In this document: piece by piece, positions 53,125-62,280 of the stretch | How the letters are laid out: every line of letters starts with the position of its first letter | Numbering within the stretch: the first letter of the stretch is position 1 | Program-made: the position numbers and the translations under genes | Notes under the pieces: model-generated | What the model was told of the DNA's origin: nothing | Databases searched by the model: none | What the model saw: only the letters and a program-made list of their open reading frames with translations | Source of the DNA: Vampirovibrionales bacterium | GTDB lineage: Bacteria > Cyanobacteriota > Vampirovibrionia > Vampirovibrionales > Vampirovibrionaceae | NCBI GenBank assembly: GCA_016712355.1 | Contig: JADJRF010000005.1 | Span: 868,001-932,000 of the forward strand | Length of the DNA stretch: 64,000 nucleotides | Direction of reading: 5' to 3'

Positions 53125-53615
53125 TGGCTGCGCCGCCGTCGTTTCTCAGAAGCATGGGCGTCATCGCGACGCTGGTGGCCGTCACCATCACGCTGAGTCT
53201 GGCGTGGCAGCTTTTTCAGGGGGCTGACGCCAGCGGACGGCCTTCGCAGTATGATCCCGGCGTTTCGCTGAGCGCAGCGGCCAAAACCGCTCAAACGCCT
53301 TTGCTCATTGAGTTCTACTCAGATGATTGCGGCGCCTGCGTGCAACTGACGCCGCTGGTTCACCGCGTGGCGACGACAGCCTTCGCCCGGCGCCTCAAAC
53401 TGGTGATGATCAACGTGGACCGCCCCCAGTCGCAGGATGCCGCCGCGCTGTTTCGGGTAGACAGCGTCCCCTCCGTCTTTGTCTTCGACCCCAAGCGCAT
53501 GAAGAAGAAGACCATTCCCTTTGCGGCGCTGTCGAATCCCAGGCGGCTGGAAGCGGCGCTCAATTCGGCTTTGGCAGGCTTAGGCGCTCAAGGTCAATCA
53601 GGTTCAGCGCGTTGA
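53124..53615 (+). CDS. Membrane-anchored thioredoxin-like protein
   Basis: A thiol-disulfide or redox protein of 163 residues. ATG 53124 overlaps the gatA stop. One N-terminal helix (SMGVIATLVAVTITLSLAWQL) anchors it with the domain outside. The thioredoxin fold reads LLIEFYSDDCGACVQLTPLV with the active site CGAC (about residue 72), then LKLVMINVDRPQ, and the cis-proline in VDSVPSVFVFDPK. This resembles TlpA/HCF164-like membrane thioredoxins. The last 56 bases overlap the 3' end of the convergent oppA gene, so the C-terminal residues are encoded opposite oppA codons. Confidence 0.85.
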   Translation: MAAPPSFLRSMGVIATLVAVTITLSLAWQLFQGADASGRPSQYDPGVSLSAAAKTAQTPLLIEFYSDDCGACVQLTPLVHRVATTAFARRLKLVMINVDRPQSQDAAALFRVDSVPSVFVFDPKRMKKKTIPFAALSNPRRLEAALNSALAGLGAQGQSGSAR

Positions 53616-55164
53616 TGCGCACGCCGGACGCGCGCGGATTCACCAGCCACAGCTTCTCGCTGGCATATAGCGGGGCGATGACGACGTCTTGCCGTAAGAG
53701 AATGACCTGCGCAGCGTCATACAGCGCCTGCCGCCCGGCAAGATTACCAGTGATCGCGGCTTTTGCGACCAGACGATCGTATTCGGCGCTGCCCCAGCCG
53801 GTATAGTTATTGCGGCTGTCGCGCGTCATCATCCCCATAAAGCTGTCGGCGTCGAGATAATCGGCGAACCAGCCCAGACGGAACATCGCAGGGGGGTTCT
53901 GACGCAGGCGGGTCAGAAACGCTTTCCATTCCATATTCTCCAACGCAACGGGGACATTCAACGTCTGTTTCCACTGCGATTGCAGGATCTCGCCTTCCTT
54001 CAGCAAGTCATACTGGGTCTGAAATGCGAGCGACACGCGTGGGAATCCGCGTCCGTCGGGGTATCCGGCCTCGGCCAGCAAACGCCGCGCCGCCGCCGGG
54101 TCGTATCCGAGTCCAGCCTCTGGCGATGCGCACGGCAGACCGGGCGAAATCCAGCCGTTCCATGGCCGTTGCCCGCTTTTGAGCAGCTTGGGAAAGGCGC
54201 TGCGGTCAATCGCCAGCGCAAAGGCGCGCCGCACGCGCGGATCGTTGAAGGGCGGGGCCTGCGCGTTGAAGCCCACGTAAGAGAGTCGGTGCAGCAGCCG
54301 CGTGCGCGCTTCGGGCCGCGCGCGCAGACGACGCGCATCAAACGCCGGAATGCTGGTCGTTGTCTCGATAAAGTCCAGCTCGCCGTTCTCATACATAATG
54401 ACGCTGGCGTTGGCGTCGGCAATCATGGCCATCTCCACGGCCTTCACCTGCGGATGCGACCCGTAATACGCCGGATTCGGCGTCAGGCGCAGGCTCTCCT
54501 CGTGCCGCCAGCGACTCAGCCGGTAGGGGCCATTGGCGACAAAGCGTCCCGCCTCGGTAAAGTCCTGCGGGGCGCGGGCGACAACGTCTTCGCGAAGCGG
54601 CAGCGCAACCGGCGACGCCATCAGGTCCAGAAAGAACGGGATGGCGCGCGTGAGGCGAACATCCAGCGTGTACGGGTCCGGCGCATGGACGCCGACGGCA
54701 TTGAAGTCGCCTAGCTTGCCGTCATACCAAGCCTTGGCGTTTTGCACCTCAAACAGGAAGTAGGCGTACTCGGACGCCAGCGCCGGATCCAGTGCGCGCC
54801 GCCAGGCATAGACAAAGTCTTGGGCCGTAACCGGGCGACCATCCTCCCAAAGCGCGTCGCGCCGCAGGTGGAACACATAGCGCCGTCCGCCATCGAGCCG
54901 ATCCCAGCGCGACGCGACAGCGGGTATCGCGCGCCCGTCCGGACCAATGACGGTCAGCCCCCGCATGAGGTTCTGCAGGACGGTGAAGGAGGTCAGATCA
55001 TTGACCCGCGCCGGGTCCAGCGAGGGGGGCTCTGAGCCCAGATTCATCCGAAACACGCCCGCATCCTGATCGTGGGCGGGCGTGCGCGGTCCGCAGCCTT
55101 GGCAGGCAAGCGCAAGCAGACACGCGCAGACCGTCAGCGCCCGCCAAAAGCCAGCGCCCTTCAA
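53560..55164 (-). CDS. Peptide/solute ABC transporter substrate-binding lipoprotein (OppA family)
   Basis: A solute-binding protein of family 5 (oligopeptide/dipeptide/nickel type). The 534-residue length is normal. The signal peptide ends in a Cys-containing stretch (LLALACQGCG), fitting a lipoprotein. The family opening RMNLGSEPPSLDPARVNDLT is present, as is FVYAWRRALDPALASEYAY in the first third and FNAQAPPFNDPRVRRAFALA (usually 'N....Pf.D.rvRrAl..aid') near residue 305. ATG 55164 overlaps the murG stop (ATGA), so it is the last gene of the cell-wall operon, where uptake of murein peptides is plausible. No permease or ATPase gene follows. The 3' end overlaps the thioredoxin gene. Confidence 0.9.
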   Translation of the reverse strand: MKGAGFWRALTVCACLLALACQGCGPRTPAHDQDAGVFRMNLGSEPPSLDPARVNDLTSFTVLQNLMRGLTVIGPDGRAIPAVASRWDRLDGGRRYVFHLRRDALWEDGRPVTAQDFVYAWRRALDPALASEYAYFLFEVQNAKAWYDGKLGDFNAVGVHAPDPYTLDVRLTRAIPFFLDLMASPVALPLREDVVARAPQDFTEAGRFVANGPYRLSRWRHEESLRLTPNPAYYGSHPQVKAVEMAMIADANASVIMYENGELDFIETTTSIPAFDARRLRARPEARTRLLHRLSYVGFNAQAPPFNDPRVRRAFALAIDRSAFPKLLKSGQRPWNGWISPGLPCASPEAGLGYDPAAARRLLAEAGYPDGRGFPRVSLAFQTQYDLLKEGEILQSQWKQTLNVPVALENMEWKAFLTRLRQNPPAMFRLGWFADYLDADSFMGMMTRDSRNNYTGWGSAEYDRLVAKAAITGNLAGRQALYDAAQVILLRQDVVIAPLYASEKLWLVNPRASGVRINALNLIDLERLSLPKPN

Positions 55165-56294
55165 CGAGAATACGCCTTCAGCAGCGCGACAATGGCATCC
55201 GTCGCCTGAGGACGGCCCAACGAAAGGCTGGCGGCGGCCATGGACTGTAAACGTTGAGGCGCACCCAATAACGCGCGGATCTCAGCGATGAGTCGCTCGG
55301 CGTCCAGGGCATCATCGGCGATCACCACAGAGGCGCCCGCCTGCGCCGAGGCCTGAGCGTTCTTGCTCTGGTGGTCCGCAGCCGCATGCGGGTAAGGGAC
55401 CAGAATCGAGGGCAGTCCGCAGCGATACAGTTCTGACAGGGTGAGCGATCCCGAGCGGCAGAGGACCAGATCGGCGCAGGCCCACGCGGCGGCCATCTCC
55501 TCGAAGAAGGGTCGGGCGCAGTATGCGCCGGCGTCGCGCTGGGCCGTCGCGGCGAGGGCGGCCATGGTTTCGTCATGGAGCTTGGCCCCGGTCTGATGCA
55601 GAATCTGCAAGCCCATGTCGCCTGTCAGCGTATGGAGCGCGCCCGCCAGCGCCAGATTCAGGCGCCGGGCGCCTTGGGAACCGCCGGTCGCCAAAAGCGT
55701 CGGGCGGCTGGGATCCCAGTTCAGGCCGAGTCTGTCAAAGCCCTGGCGCTGGTCAAGCGCGCCAATCGCTCCGCGCAACGGATTGCCCGTTACATGGAAG
55801 CGCGCGCACGGAATCGAGCGCTGCGCCTGCGCAAAAGCGGCGGTCGCCTGATCCGCCCAGCGCCCCATCAGCCGGTTGACCAGTCCGGGATGCGCGTCCG
55901 GCTCGTGAATCACATAGGGGATGCGGCGCTGTAAGGCCGCCGCCAGCACTGGCGCGCTGACATAACCGCCCGTAGCGAAGACGACATGGGGCTTGAGCGT
56001 TTCCAGAACCGCCCCTGCGCGAGCAACCGCCTGTGGAATCGAGGCCAGCCAGCGCGCAAAGCCCAGACCGGGGCGTCGCGGCATCCCCGAGAAGTCCAGC
56101 CCTTCAAAGGCAAAGCCGCTGGCGGGAATCAGCCGCGATTCCAGCCCGTCGCGCTTGCCGATGTAAACCAGCGCCGCCAGCGCCGGGTCGTCGCGCAGGC
56201 ATTCGGCCACCGCCAGCGCGGGAAACACATGCCCGCCGGTTCCGCCGCCAGTAAGCGCGATTCTCAGCCCGGCGCAAGAATCAGGGGGATTCAT
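55161..56294 (-). CDS. murG: UDP-GlcNAc:undecaprenyl-PP-MurNAc-pentapeptide transferase MurG
   Basis: Makes lipid II from lipid I on the cytoplasmic face of the membrane. The start is ATG 56294, which overlaps the ftsW stop (ATGA); upstream in-frame sequence lies in ftsW. The 377-residue protein has the GT-B signature: RIALTGGGTGGHVFPALAVA at the N-terminus, IHEPDAHPGLVNRLMGRWAD near residue 130, PTLLATGGSQGARRLNLALA near 190, and the donor site LVLCRSGSLTLSELYRCGLP near 270 (usually 'R(a)GA.T..E'). It is coupled downstream to oppA by a four-base overlap. Confidence 0.96.
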   Translation of the reverse strand: MNPPDSCAGLRIALTGGGTGGHVFPALAVAECLRDDPALAALVYIGKRDGLESRLIPASGFAFEGLDFSGMPRRPGLGFARWLASIPQAVARAGAVLETLKPHVVFATGGYVSAPVLAAALQRRIPYVIHEPDAHPGLVNRLMGRWADQATAAFAQAQRSIPCARFHVTGNPLRGAIGALDQRQGFDRLGLNWDPSRPTLLATGGSQGARRLNLALAGALHTLTGDMGLQILHQTGAKLHDETMAALAATAQRDAGAYCARPFFEEMAAAWACADLVLCRSGSLTLSELYRCGLPSILVPYPHAAADHQSKNAQASAQAGASVVIADDALDAERLIAEIRALLGAPQRLQSMAAASLSLGRPQATDAIVALLKAYSR

Positions 56295-57475
56295 GAAGCC
56301 GTCTGCGGCCACGACGCCACGCGCGGGCGAGGGCGATGCCGCGAAACGCTCAGCAGAATGCCCGTCATCACCAGCGTGAGAATCATCGAGGTGCCGCCGT
56401 AGCTGATAAACGGCAGCGTCACGCCGGTAACCGGCATCATGCCAATGGTGACCGAGATGTTGATCAGCGCTTGCAGTAGAATGGCGCACGTCAGCCCGAA
56501 GGCCAGCATCTGACCGAACGGGCTCTCGCATTGCCGGGCGATCGTAAAGCCCCGCCAGCCAAACAGCGCAAAGAGACCGACGATAATCAGCGAGCCAAAC
56601 AAGCCCCATTCCTCGCAAATCACCGAAAAGATGAAATCCGTATAGGGGAAGGGCAGATAGTGCATCTTCTGGGCCGAATGGCCAAAGCCCACCCCGAAAA
56701 TGCCGCCTGAACCAATGGCGTAATATGACTGAATCAGGTTATAGCCCGTGTCCTGCATATCGGCCCACGGGTCGAGCCAGCCCTGAATACGGCGGCGCTG
56801 GTATTCGACGGTCATCACCTTGAGAAAGACGCCATATCCCGCAAGCGGCAGGCCCAACAACAGCAATGGGACTGAAAACCCGCCAATGAACAGCATCGCA
56901 AGCGTCATCACGCCAATGATAATCGAGACGCTGAGGTTGGGTTGCTGGTAGATGAGCGCGACCATCACCGCCACCAGCGCCAGATTCGGAAACAGGGTAA
57001 ACGTCAGCAGCCGACGGCGACAGGTAGCTTGCGCCATCAGCAGAATGGCCGCCAGTTTTGCGACATCCGACGGCTGAAACTGAAACCCGAAGGGCAGCGC
57101 AATCCAGCGCTCGCTGCCATTGACCGTCTGGCCAAACAGCAGCGTAATCAGCAACAGGCCGATGGCCGTCAGCGCAATGGGTTTGGCCAGACGGCGCCAC
57201 AGCGTAAAGGGCAGGCGCGAGACGAGCATCATGCCCCACAGGCCAACGCCAGCCGCCAGCGCCTGTTTCAGCAGGATGGCATAACTCGCGCCGGAATCCG
57301 CCTGGGCGTTGGGGGCGCTGGCCGAGTAGACCGACACCAGCCCGATGAGGACCAGCGACAGGGTGATGGCCAGCAGCGGCGCGTCCAGCGATTGCCGCGC
57401 TGCGCTCGGCGCGCGCCTCAGGCCGTCAGAAGGCGGGGCTGAAGAAGGCGGCGGCGGATTCAGCGTCATAGACAC
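56291..57475 (-). CDS. ftsW: Peptidoglycan polymerase FtsW (SEDS family)
   Basis: A membrane glycosyltransferase that polymerises lipid II at the division site. The 394-residue protein has about ten hydrophobic helices. SEDS motifs are visible: LGWNGSERWIALPFGFQFQP-type text (NGSERWIALPFGFQFQPSDV), SYYAIGSGGIFGVGFGHSAQ, and IGMMPVTGVTLPFISYGGTS near the C-terminus with the essential Asp region before it. The operon position between murD and murG supports FtsW over RodA. Its start overlaps the end of murD by ten bases, and its stop overlaps the murG start. Confidence 0.93.
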   Translation of the reverse strand: MSMTLNPPPPSSAPPSDGLRRAPSAARQSLDAPLLAITLSLVLIGLVSVYSASAPNAQADSGASYAILLKQALAAGVGLWGMMLVSRLPFTLWRRLAKPIALTAIGLLLITLLFGQTVNGSERWIALPFGFQFQPSDVAKLAAILLMAQATCRRRLLTFTLFPNLALVAVMVALIYQQPNLSVSIIIGVMTLAMLFIGGFSVPLLLLGLPLAGYGVFLKVMTVEYQRRRIQGWLDPWADMQDTGYNLIQSYYAIGSGGIFGVGFGHSAQKMHYLPFPYTDFIFSVICEEWGLFGSLIIVGLFALFGWRGFTIARQCESPFGQMLAFGLTCAILLQALINISVTIGMMPVTGVTLPFISYGGTSMILTLVMTGILLSVSRHRPRPRVASWPQTAS

Positions 57476-58986
57476 GATGGGCGCGCCCTGTCAGGTTGCG
57501 CATCGGGCGTCGGCGTTGCCTGACGCTGCGCAATGAGGGCCTTGAAGACGTCGCCGCGATGCTCGAAGTTCTGATACTGGTCAAAACTCGCGCAGGCCGG
57601 CGAAAACAGGATCGGCTCGCCTTGACTGAGGGCAATAGCCTTGTCCAGCGCCCGCTCCAGCGTGTCGCACGGATAGACGGCGCTGTAGCCCGCCTCGTTC
57701 AGCGCGCGCTGAAAGCGTGGTTGCGCTTCTCCCAAGAGCGTGACGGCGGCCGCATGGGTCTGAATCGCCTCCACAAAGCCTTCCAGCGGTTCTTCTTTGG
57801 GGCGACCGCCCGCAATCAGAATCGTCCGCTGCGGCGAGAAGGCCCGCAGCGCCTGAATGGCCGCATCCGTGTTGGTCGCCTTGGAGTCGTTATAGCAGGC
57901 GATACGCGTCACGCCGCCCGCGTGCAGGCGCGTAATCTCTCCGGCAGGCTCGATACGATGCGCCACGCCTGAAAACTCACGACACGTCCGGGCAAAAGTC
58001 TGTCCTGTGGTATTTGTCCCGGCGGCATGCATCAGGAACGCGACGCTCAGCGCCGCCAGGGCGTTTTCGTGGTTATGCGCGCCTTTTAGCTTCAAGTCAG
58101 CGGCTGACAGGCCTAGCGGCTGAGGGCAGTCGTCTCGTTGAAACACAAATTGACCATCCGCAGTCAAAAACGCCGCATGCGCGCGCTTCTGCCCCAGATG
58201 CGGGTCGCGGCGCGAGAACCAGAGCGTTTGCTCAGGCAAATCCGCTTGCCAACGAAGGCTGGCCGGGTCGTCGGCATTCACCACCGCCCACGTCGGGACT
58301 TGTTCGCCGGTAAACAGGCGACGTTTGGCGGCCTCATAGGCGGCCAGCGAGCCATGCCAGTTGATGTGATCGGGCGTCAGATTCATAAACGCCGCCACAG
58401 TAGCCTGAAACGTCGGCGAGAACGCCAGTTGCGCCGAACTCAGCTCGACGACCAGCGCTTCAAGGGCGTTATCGCCCAGACAACTGATCATCGGCAGGCC
58501 AATATTGCCGCAGGCGACCACGCGCTGTCCGCTGTCGGCCAGCAGACGGGCAATAAGCGTGGTGGTAGTGGTCTTGCCGTTGGAGCCTGTGACAGCGGCA
58601 ATGGGCAGACGTCGCGACAGGCGGTTTTCGCGGGCCGCCAGCTCGACTTCGCTGATGATCTCGATCCCGGCGGCGGCGGCGCGCTGGAGAATCTCGGCAT
58701 GGGGGGGGATGCCGGGGCTGACAATCATCAGCGGCGCGTGAGACAGGCATTGTTCGCTATGCGCGCCGGTTTCGACCGCGCATCCGAATGCCTGAAGGCG
58801 ATCGCGCAGGGCCGCAGCGTCCGGGCCCGGCTCTGAACGCTCGCTCAGGAAGACATCCGCGCCAAAAGCCTGTAAATAGCGGGCAACAGCTTCGCCGGTT
58901 TTGGACAGGCCCAGAATGACGACGGGACGCCCCTGCCAGCGGTGAAAAGCGGATTCAGGAGCCTGACTCATCGCATTCTTGTCCAA
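57466..58986 (-). CDS. murD: UDP-N-acetylmuramoylalanine-D-glutamate ligase MurD
   Basis: Adds D-Glu to UDP-MurNAc-L-Ala. The 506-residue protein is slightly longer than usual because of a short N-terminal lead (start ATG 58986; ATG 58971 is also possible). The substrate-binding N-domain opens RPVVILGLSKTGEAVARYLQ; the ATP loop is PIAAVTGSNGKTTTTTLIAR near residue 131; the ligase motif MNLTPDHINWHGSLAAYEAA near 200 matches MurD ('N...DH.D.H.s...Y...K'). The C-terminal domain includes CYNDSKATNTDAAIQAL, a MurD-specific block. It lies 63 bases after mraY and overlaps ftsW. Confidence 0.96.
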   Translation of the reverse strand: MDKNAMSQAPESAFHRWQGRPVVILGLSKTGEAVARYLQAFGADVFLSERSEPGPDAAALRDRLQAFGCAVETGAHSEQCLSHAPLMIVSPGIPPHAEILQRAAAAGIEIISEVELAARENRLSRRLPIAAVTGSNGKTTTTTLIARLLADSGQRVVACGNIGLPMISCLGDNALEALVVELSSAQLAFSPTFQATVAAFMNLTPDHINWHGSLAAYEAAKRRLFTGEQVPTWAVVNADDPASLRWQADLPEQTLWFSRRDPHLGQKRAHAAFLTADGQFVFQRDDCPQPLGLSAADLKLKGAHNHENALAALSVAFLMHAAGTNTTGQTFARTCREFSGVAHRIEPAGEITRLHAGGVTRIACYNDSKATNTDAAIQALRAFSPQRTILIAGGRPKEEPLEGFVEAIQTHAAAVTLLGEAQPRFQRALNEAGYSAVYPCDTLERALDKAIALSQGEPILFSPACASFDQYQNFEHRGDVFKALIAQRQATPTPDAQPDRARPSCL

Positions 58987-59049
58987 TCGCCCTAATCAGA
59001 AGACCCATCCGGCCCATCGCAAGAAAACACCCCTGCGGCGACGGTCCCG

Positions 59050-60072
59050 TCACTTATTGTACAGGAACAGCGCCAGCGCGCACAACAGGAACTGCGTCAG
59101 CACGAAGACCGCCGTAACGCGCCGCTCTCGCCAACCGCACAGCTCAAAATGATGATGCAGCGGGCTCATTTTGAAAATTCGCCGCCCCGTCAGCTTGAAC
59201 GACGCCACTTGCAGAATCACCGACAGCGCTTCGGCGACAAAGACGCCGCCCAGCAAAAACAGCCAGAATTCGGTTTGCGAGAGGATGGCCATCGCCGCCA
59301 TCGCCCCGCCCAGCGCCAGACTGCCCGTATCGCCCATAAAAAGCCGGGCGGGATAGAGGTTATGGAACAGAAATCCCAGCGTCGCGCCGGTGAGAATGAG
59401 CGCCGCCATGCCCAGATCCGGGTAAACGTTGGCTACGTCAGAATACAGGTTGCCCGTAAAGCAGACCGACAAGGCGGTGAGCGTCAGCGCGCTGCATCCG
59501 GCAGCCAGCCCGTCCAGACCGTCGGTGAGATTGACGGCATTGGAGACGGCCATCATCACCACCGCCGTAAACAAGGGGTATAGCACGGGGCCCAGCTCCA
59601 GCCGCAAGCCGTTGAAGACGGCGACGCCCGATAAGCCCAGCGTCTGACTCATATACAAGCCAATCCCCAGCCCGAGCGCGCCCTGAATTGCCAGTTTTGC
59701 GTAGCCGGACAGCCCTTTGTTCTGCTTCTTGGCGATTTTCAGGTAGTCATCCACAAATCCAACGGCGCCCAACGCGAACGTCACCGCCAGGGTCAGCCAG
59801 AATTCAGTCGTCCAGTAGTCCTTCATCCCAAAGATTGCCATGGCGGCGATGCCCGCCAGCGCGCTACCCAGAATCAGCACGCCGCCCGCGGTAGGGGTGC
59901 CCGCTTTGCCGTGATGGCTCTGGGGCCCGTCCTGGCGGATATACTGCCCCAGATAGCGCTGGCGCAGAAAGCGGATAAAGGGCCCACCCGCCATGAGCGC
60001 CGCCAGCAGCGAAACCGTCATCACGACAGCGGAACTACTCTTGACGCTCAGCGGCATCCATTCAGCGTTCAC
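59050..60072 (-). CDS. mraY: Phospho-N-acetylmuramoyl-pentapeptide transferase MraY
   Basis: Makes lipid I from UDP-MurNAc-pentapeptide and undecaprenyl phosphate. The 340-residue integral membrane protein has about ten helices. The catalytic and Mg-binding motifs are present: GAVGFVDDYLKIAKKQNKGL (Asp-Asp pair), SNAVNLTDGLDGLAAGCSAL, FMGDTGSLALGGAM and SPLHHHFELCGWRERRV. ATG 60072 overlaps the end of murF by four bases (ATGA). The order murF-mraY-murD-ftsW-murG is the standard division and cell wall arrangement; murE and murC are not in this window. Confidence 0.97.
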   Translation of the reverse strand: MNAEWMPLSVKSSSAVVMTVSLLAALMAGGPFIRFLRQRYLGQYIRQDGPQSHHGKAGTPTAGGVLILGSALAGIAAMAIFGMKDYWTTEFWLTLAVTFALGAVGFVDDYLKIAKKQNKGLSGYAKLAIQGALGLGIGLYMSQTLGLSGVAVFNGLRLELGPVLYPLFTAVVMMAVSNAVNLTDGLDGLAAGCSALTLTALSVCFTGNLYSDVANVYPDLGMAALILTGATLGFLFHNLYPARLFMGDTGSLALGGAMAAMAILSQTEFWLFLLGGVFVAEALSVILQVASFKLTGRRIFKMSPLHHHFELCGWRERRVTAVFVLTQFLLCALALFLYNK

Positions 60073-61514
60073 AGGCAGGCGGGCTCCTCACAAGGGACGG
60101 CGGCATCCGCGCAAAGGCCGTCGATCAGGGTTTCCAGCCGACAGGCGCGCGAGCCCTTCAGAAAAATCGACACGTCGCGCAAGGCGATGCCGCATTCGCG
60201 CAGGCCGCGCGCCAGAGCGTCCGCCGGGGGCGGCTCCTGAGCGGTATGCCGAATGGGAAAACTGGCCCCGGCGGCCTGCGCGGCGCTGGCCGTCCAGGCG
60301 GCCTCTTCGCCAAAGGTCATCAGCAGATCGATGCCCGGCGCCTCTGCCAACCAGACGCCCAGAGCTTCATGGAGGGCGCGCGCCTCAGGGCCCAGCTCTT
60401 TCATCGCGCCCAAGGCCAGCGCGCGACGCATGCCCGCAGGAACGGGCGTCTGCAAGAACGCCTGCAAACCCGCGCACATACTGGCGGGATTGGCATTATA
60501 GGCATCGTTGACGACCCACGCATTGGTCAGGCCTGCAATCGCCTGACGTCCGCCGCGTCCGTCCGGGGCGCGGAAGGCCTGCAAGGCGGGCTGAAGCGCT
60601 GAGGGCTGATAGCCCATCGCCCGCCCGACCGTCAGAACGGCCAGCGCGTTGAGGATCCGGTGATCGCCCGCCTCGCCCAGAGTGATGCGGCAGCCGTCCC
60701 ATATGAACGACTGGCCGCCGTCCGCTGACACGGACCGGTCGCAGGCGTCTTGCAGCGAGAAGGCCTCCAGCCGGCCCTTCCAGACGCGCGCGGCCTGATG
60801 GCGCAGCAGCGAATCGTCGCCATGGACAATGGCAAGGCCATCTGGCTTCAGGCCTTCGAAAATCTCGCATTTGGCTTGCGCAATAGCCGCCATCGAGCCC
60901 AGCATCCCCAGATGCGCGGGGCCGATGTTGGTCACCAGCGCGATATCCGGTTGCGTGGCGCAGCTCAGCGGGCGGATTTGATTCAAGCCGCGCATCCCCA
61001 TCTCGACAATCAGCAGGCGCGTGTGGGCTTCGGTCGCCAGCAGGGTCTGGCAGACGCCGATTTCGTTGTTGAAATTGCGCGCGGTCGCCTGCGTCGGCAT
61101 CAGTGGGGCGAAGGCGGCGGCGAGCATCTCTTTGACCGTGGTTTTACCTGAGCTGCCGGTCAGGGCCAGCGCCGTAAGCCCGTCGCCAAGACGACGGCGA
61201 TAGGCGGCAGCGGCGTCCAGATACGCCATCAGCGGGTCCGGTACGGCAATCAGGGCAAGCGATTCTGGCAGGCTGTCGGCGACAGACGCGCGGGCTTCCG
61301 AGATAAACGCGCCTGCGGCCCCTAATCGGGCGGCGTCGGCGAGAAAATCGTGGCCATCGAAGCGCTCGCCCGCCAGCGGCACGAACCAGCTCTGCGGGGC
61401 AATGGCGCGGCTGTCAGAGGTCAGGGAAAATGCGCCTTCGGGCGGCAGTGGCCTCAAGGCCCGACCCGAGGTCGCGCGCAACAGCTCCTGAGCGCTAAAG
61501 CGGGCAGTCGACAT
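60069..61514 (-). CDS. murF: UDP-MurNAc-tripeptide-D-Ala-D-Ala ligase MurF
   Basis: Adds D-Ala-D-Ala to complete the pentapeptide precursor. The 481-residue length is normal. N-terminal domain text DSRAIAPQSWFVPLAGERFD is typical; the ATP loop is ALTGSSGKTTVKEMLAAAF near residue 118, with Ser in place of the Asn usual in Mur ligases (GSNGKTT or GSxGKTT; Ser is common in MurF). MGMRGLNQIRPLSCATQPDI and AYNANPASMCAGLQAF near 330 are MurF signatures. It is the first gene of the coupled murF-mraY-murD-ftsW-murG-oppA group and begins eight bases after the pentapeptide-repeat gene stop, so transcription probably enters from there. Confidence 0.96.
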   Translation of the reverse strand: MSTARFSAQELLRATSGRALRPLPPEGAFSLTSDSRAIAPQSWFVPLAGERFDGHDFLADAARLGAAGAFISEARASVADSLPESLALIAVPDPLMAYLDAAAAYRRRLGDGLTALALTGSSGKTTVKEMLAAAFAPLMPTQATARNFNNEIGVCQTLLATEAHTRLLIVEMGMRGLNQIRPLSCATQPDIALVTNIGPAHLGMLGSMAAIAQAKCEIFEGLKPDGLAIVHGDDSLLRHQAARVWKGRLEAFSLQDACDRSVSADGGQSFIWDGCRITLGEAGDHRILNALAVLTVGRAMGYQPSALQPALQAFRAPDGRGGRQAIAGLTNAWVVNDAYNANPASMCAGLQAFLQTPVPAGMRRALALGAMKELGPEARALHEALGVWLAEAPGIDLLMTFGEEAAWTASAAQAAGASFPIRHTAQEPPPADALARGLRECGIALRDVSIFLKGSRACRLETLIDGLCADAAVPCEEPACL

Positions 61515-61521
61515 GCGCTTG

Positions 61522-61851
61522 TTACAGTCCCTGTCGCAGCCGGGTTCCGTAGAGGACGCTCAGGCGAATCTCGTGGGCCGACAGATCGCGCGGAAACAGC
61601 ACGCCGCTGATGCGCGCTTCTTTGATGCTCGCGCCGTCGAGCTTGGCCTGACTCAAATCCAGTGCGCGCAAGTCAGCCGATCGCAGGTAGGCGTTCGTCA
61701 AATTGGCGCGTTCGAGCCTGCATCGACGCAGGTCAAAGCCTTTGAGCTGGGCGCCGCTCAGATCGACGCTGCCGCCCTTTGCCTCGACGTAGCGGTTAAA
61801 GTCTTGCGCGCGCTCCTCTTGCAGGAGGCTTACCGCCTGATCATCGGCCAT
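61522..61851 (-). CDS. Pentapeptide-repeat protein
   Basis: A small right-handed quadrilateral beta-helix protein. ATG 61851 with AAAGGA nine bases upstream gives 109 residues. About eight A(D/N)LxX-type units run from residue 30 to 85 (VDLSGAQLKGFDLRRCRLER, ANLTNAYLRSADLRALDLSQ, AKLDGASIKEARISGVLF). The N-terminus is a short helix. The family is structural; some members mimic DNA and bind gyrase, but nothing here indicates this. A TATAAT (about 61889-61894, minus strand) could be a -10. It lies directly before murF, with eight bases between. Confidence 0.85.
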   Translation of the reverse strand: MADDQAVSLLQEERAQDFNRYVEAKGGSVDLSGAQLKGFDLRRCRLERANLTNAYLRSADLRALDLSQAKLDGASIKEARISGVLFPRDLSAHEIRLSVLYGTRLRQGL

Positions 61852-62280
61852 GGCTGCATCCTTTGTGGTCGGGGTCTGTGCAAATTGTATTATAGGCCGC
61901 GCCGCGGAAAAAAGGGGGAATCCGCGCAAGAGGCGCTATCGCCCGTATGGCATTTTGACAGCGCTTCTATCCCCCTCCGTATCCTAACGTCCCTGTTGTC
62001 GCTCGGGGGCGTCACTCGGGGTCGCTCTTGCGGCGGGCAAGGGCACTAGACTTTCGGACAATGTCGAAACGCGCTCAATGGGTATTTCTGACGTTGGCGT
62101 CAAGGTTTATAATAGGCTTAGAACGAGGGAATTATCCAAAAACCGTCTCTCCAGACGTTTTAAATCAGGACAAGGGAAGCTGTCGCAAGGTCGCTTTTGC
62201 AGGAATGGCGAGTTCCGTTGGCAAAGTTGCAGCGAGTTCAGCGCGCACGGCTGAATGTTACGCGAAAGAGGTGATTCCAC
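61852..62280. other. Intergenic region, 429 bp, divergent promoters
   Basis: Between the pentapeptide gene (minus) and the wHTH-like gene (plus). It holds a minus-strand TATAAT near 61889-61894 and a plus-strand TATAATAGG at 62108-62116. Short frames that cross the region have no Shine-Dalgarno and are not called. The leader from the plus promoter to ATG 62281 is about 160 bases and could hold RNA structure, but I see no known riboswitch. Confidence 0.4.
62086..62116 (+). promoter_or_regulatory. Promoter candidate for the 62281-62718 gene
   Basis: The -10 TATAAT (62108-62113) is followed by AGG, matching the recurring TATNATAGG word of this window. A weak -35 TTCTGA (62086-62091) lies 16 bases upstream. 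It faces the gene at 62281. Confidence 0.5.
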
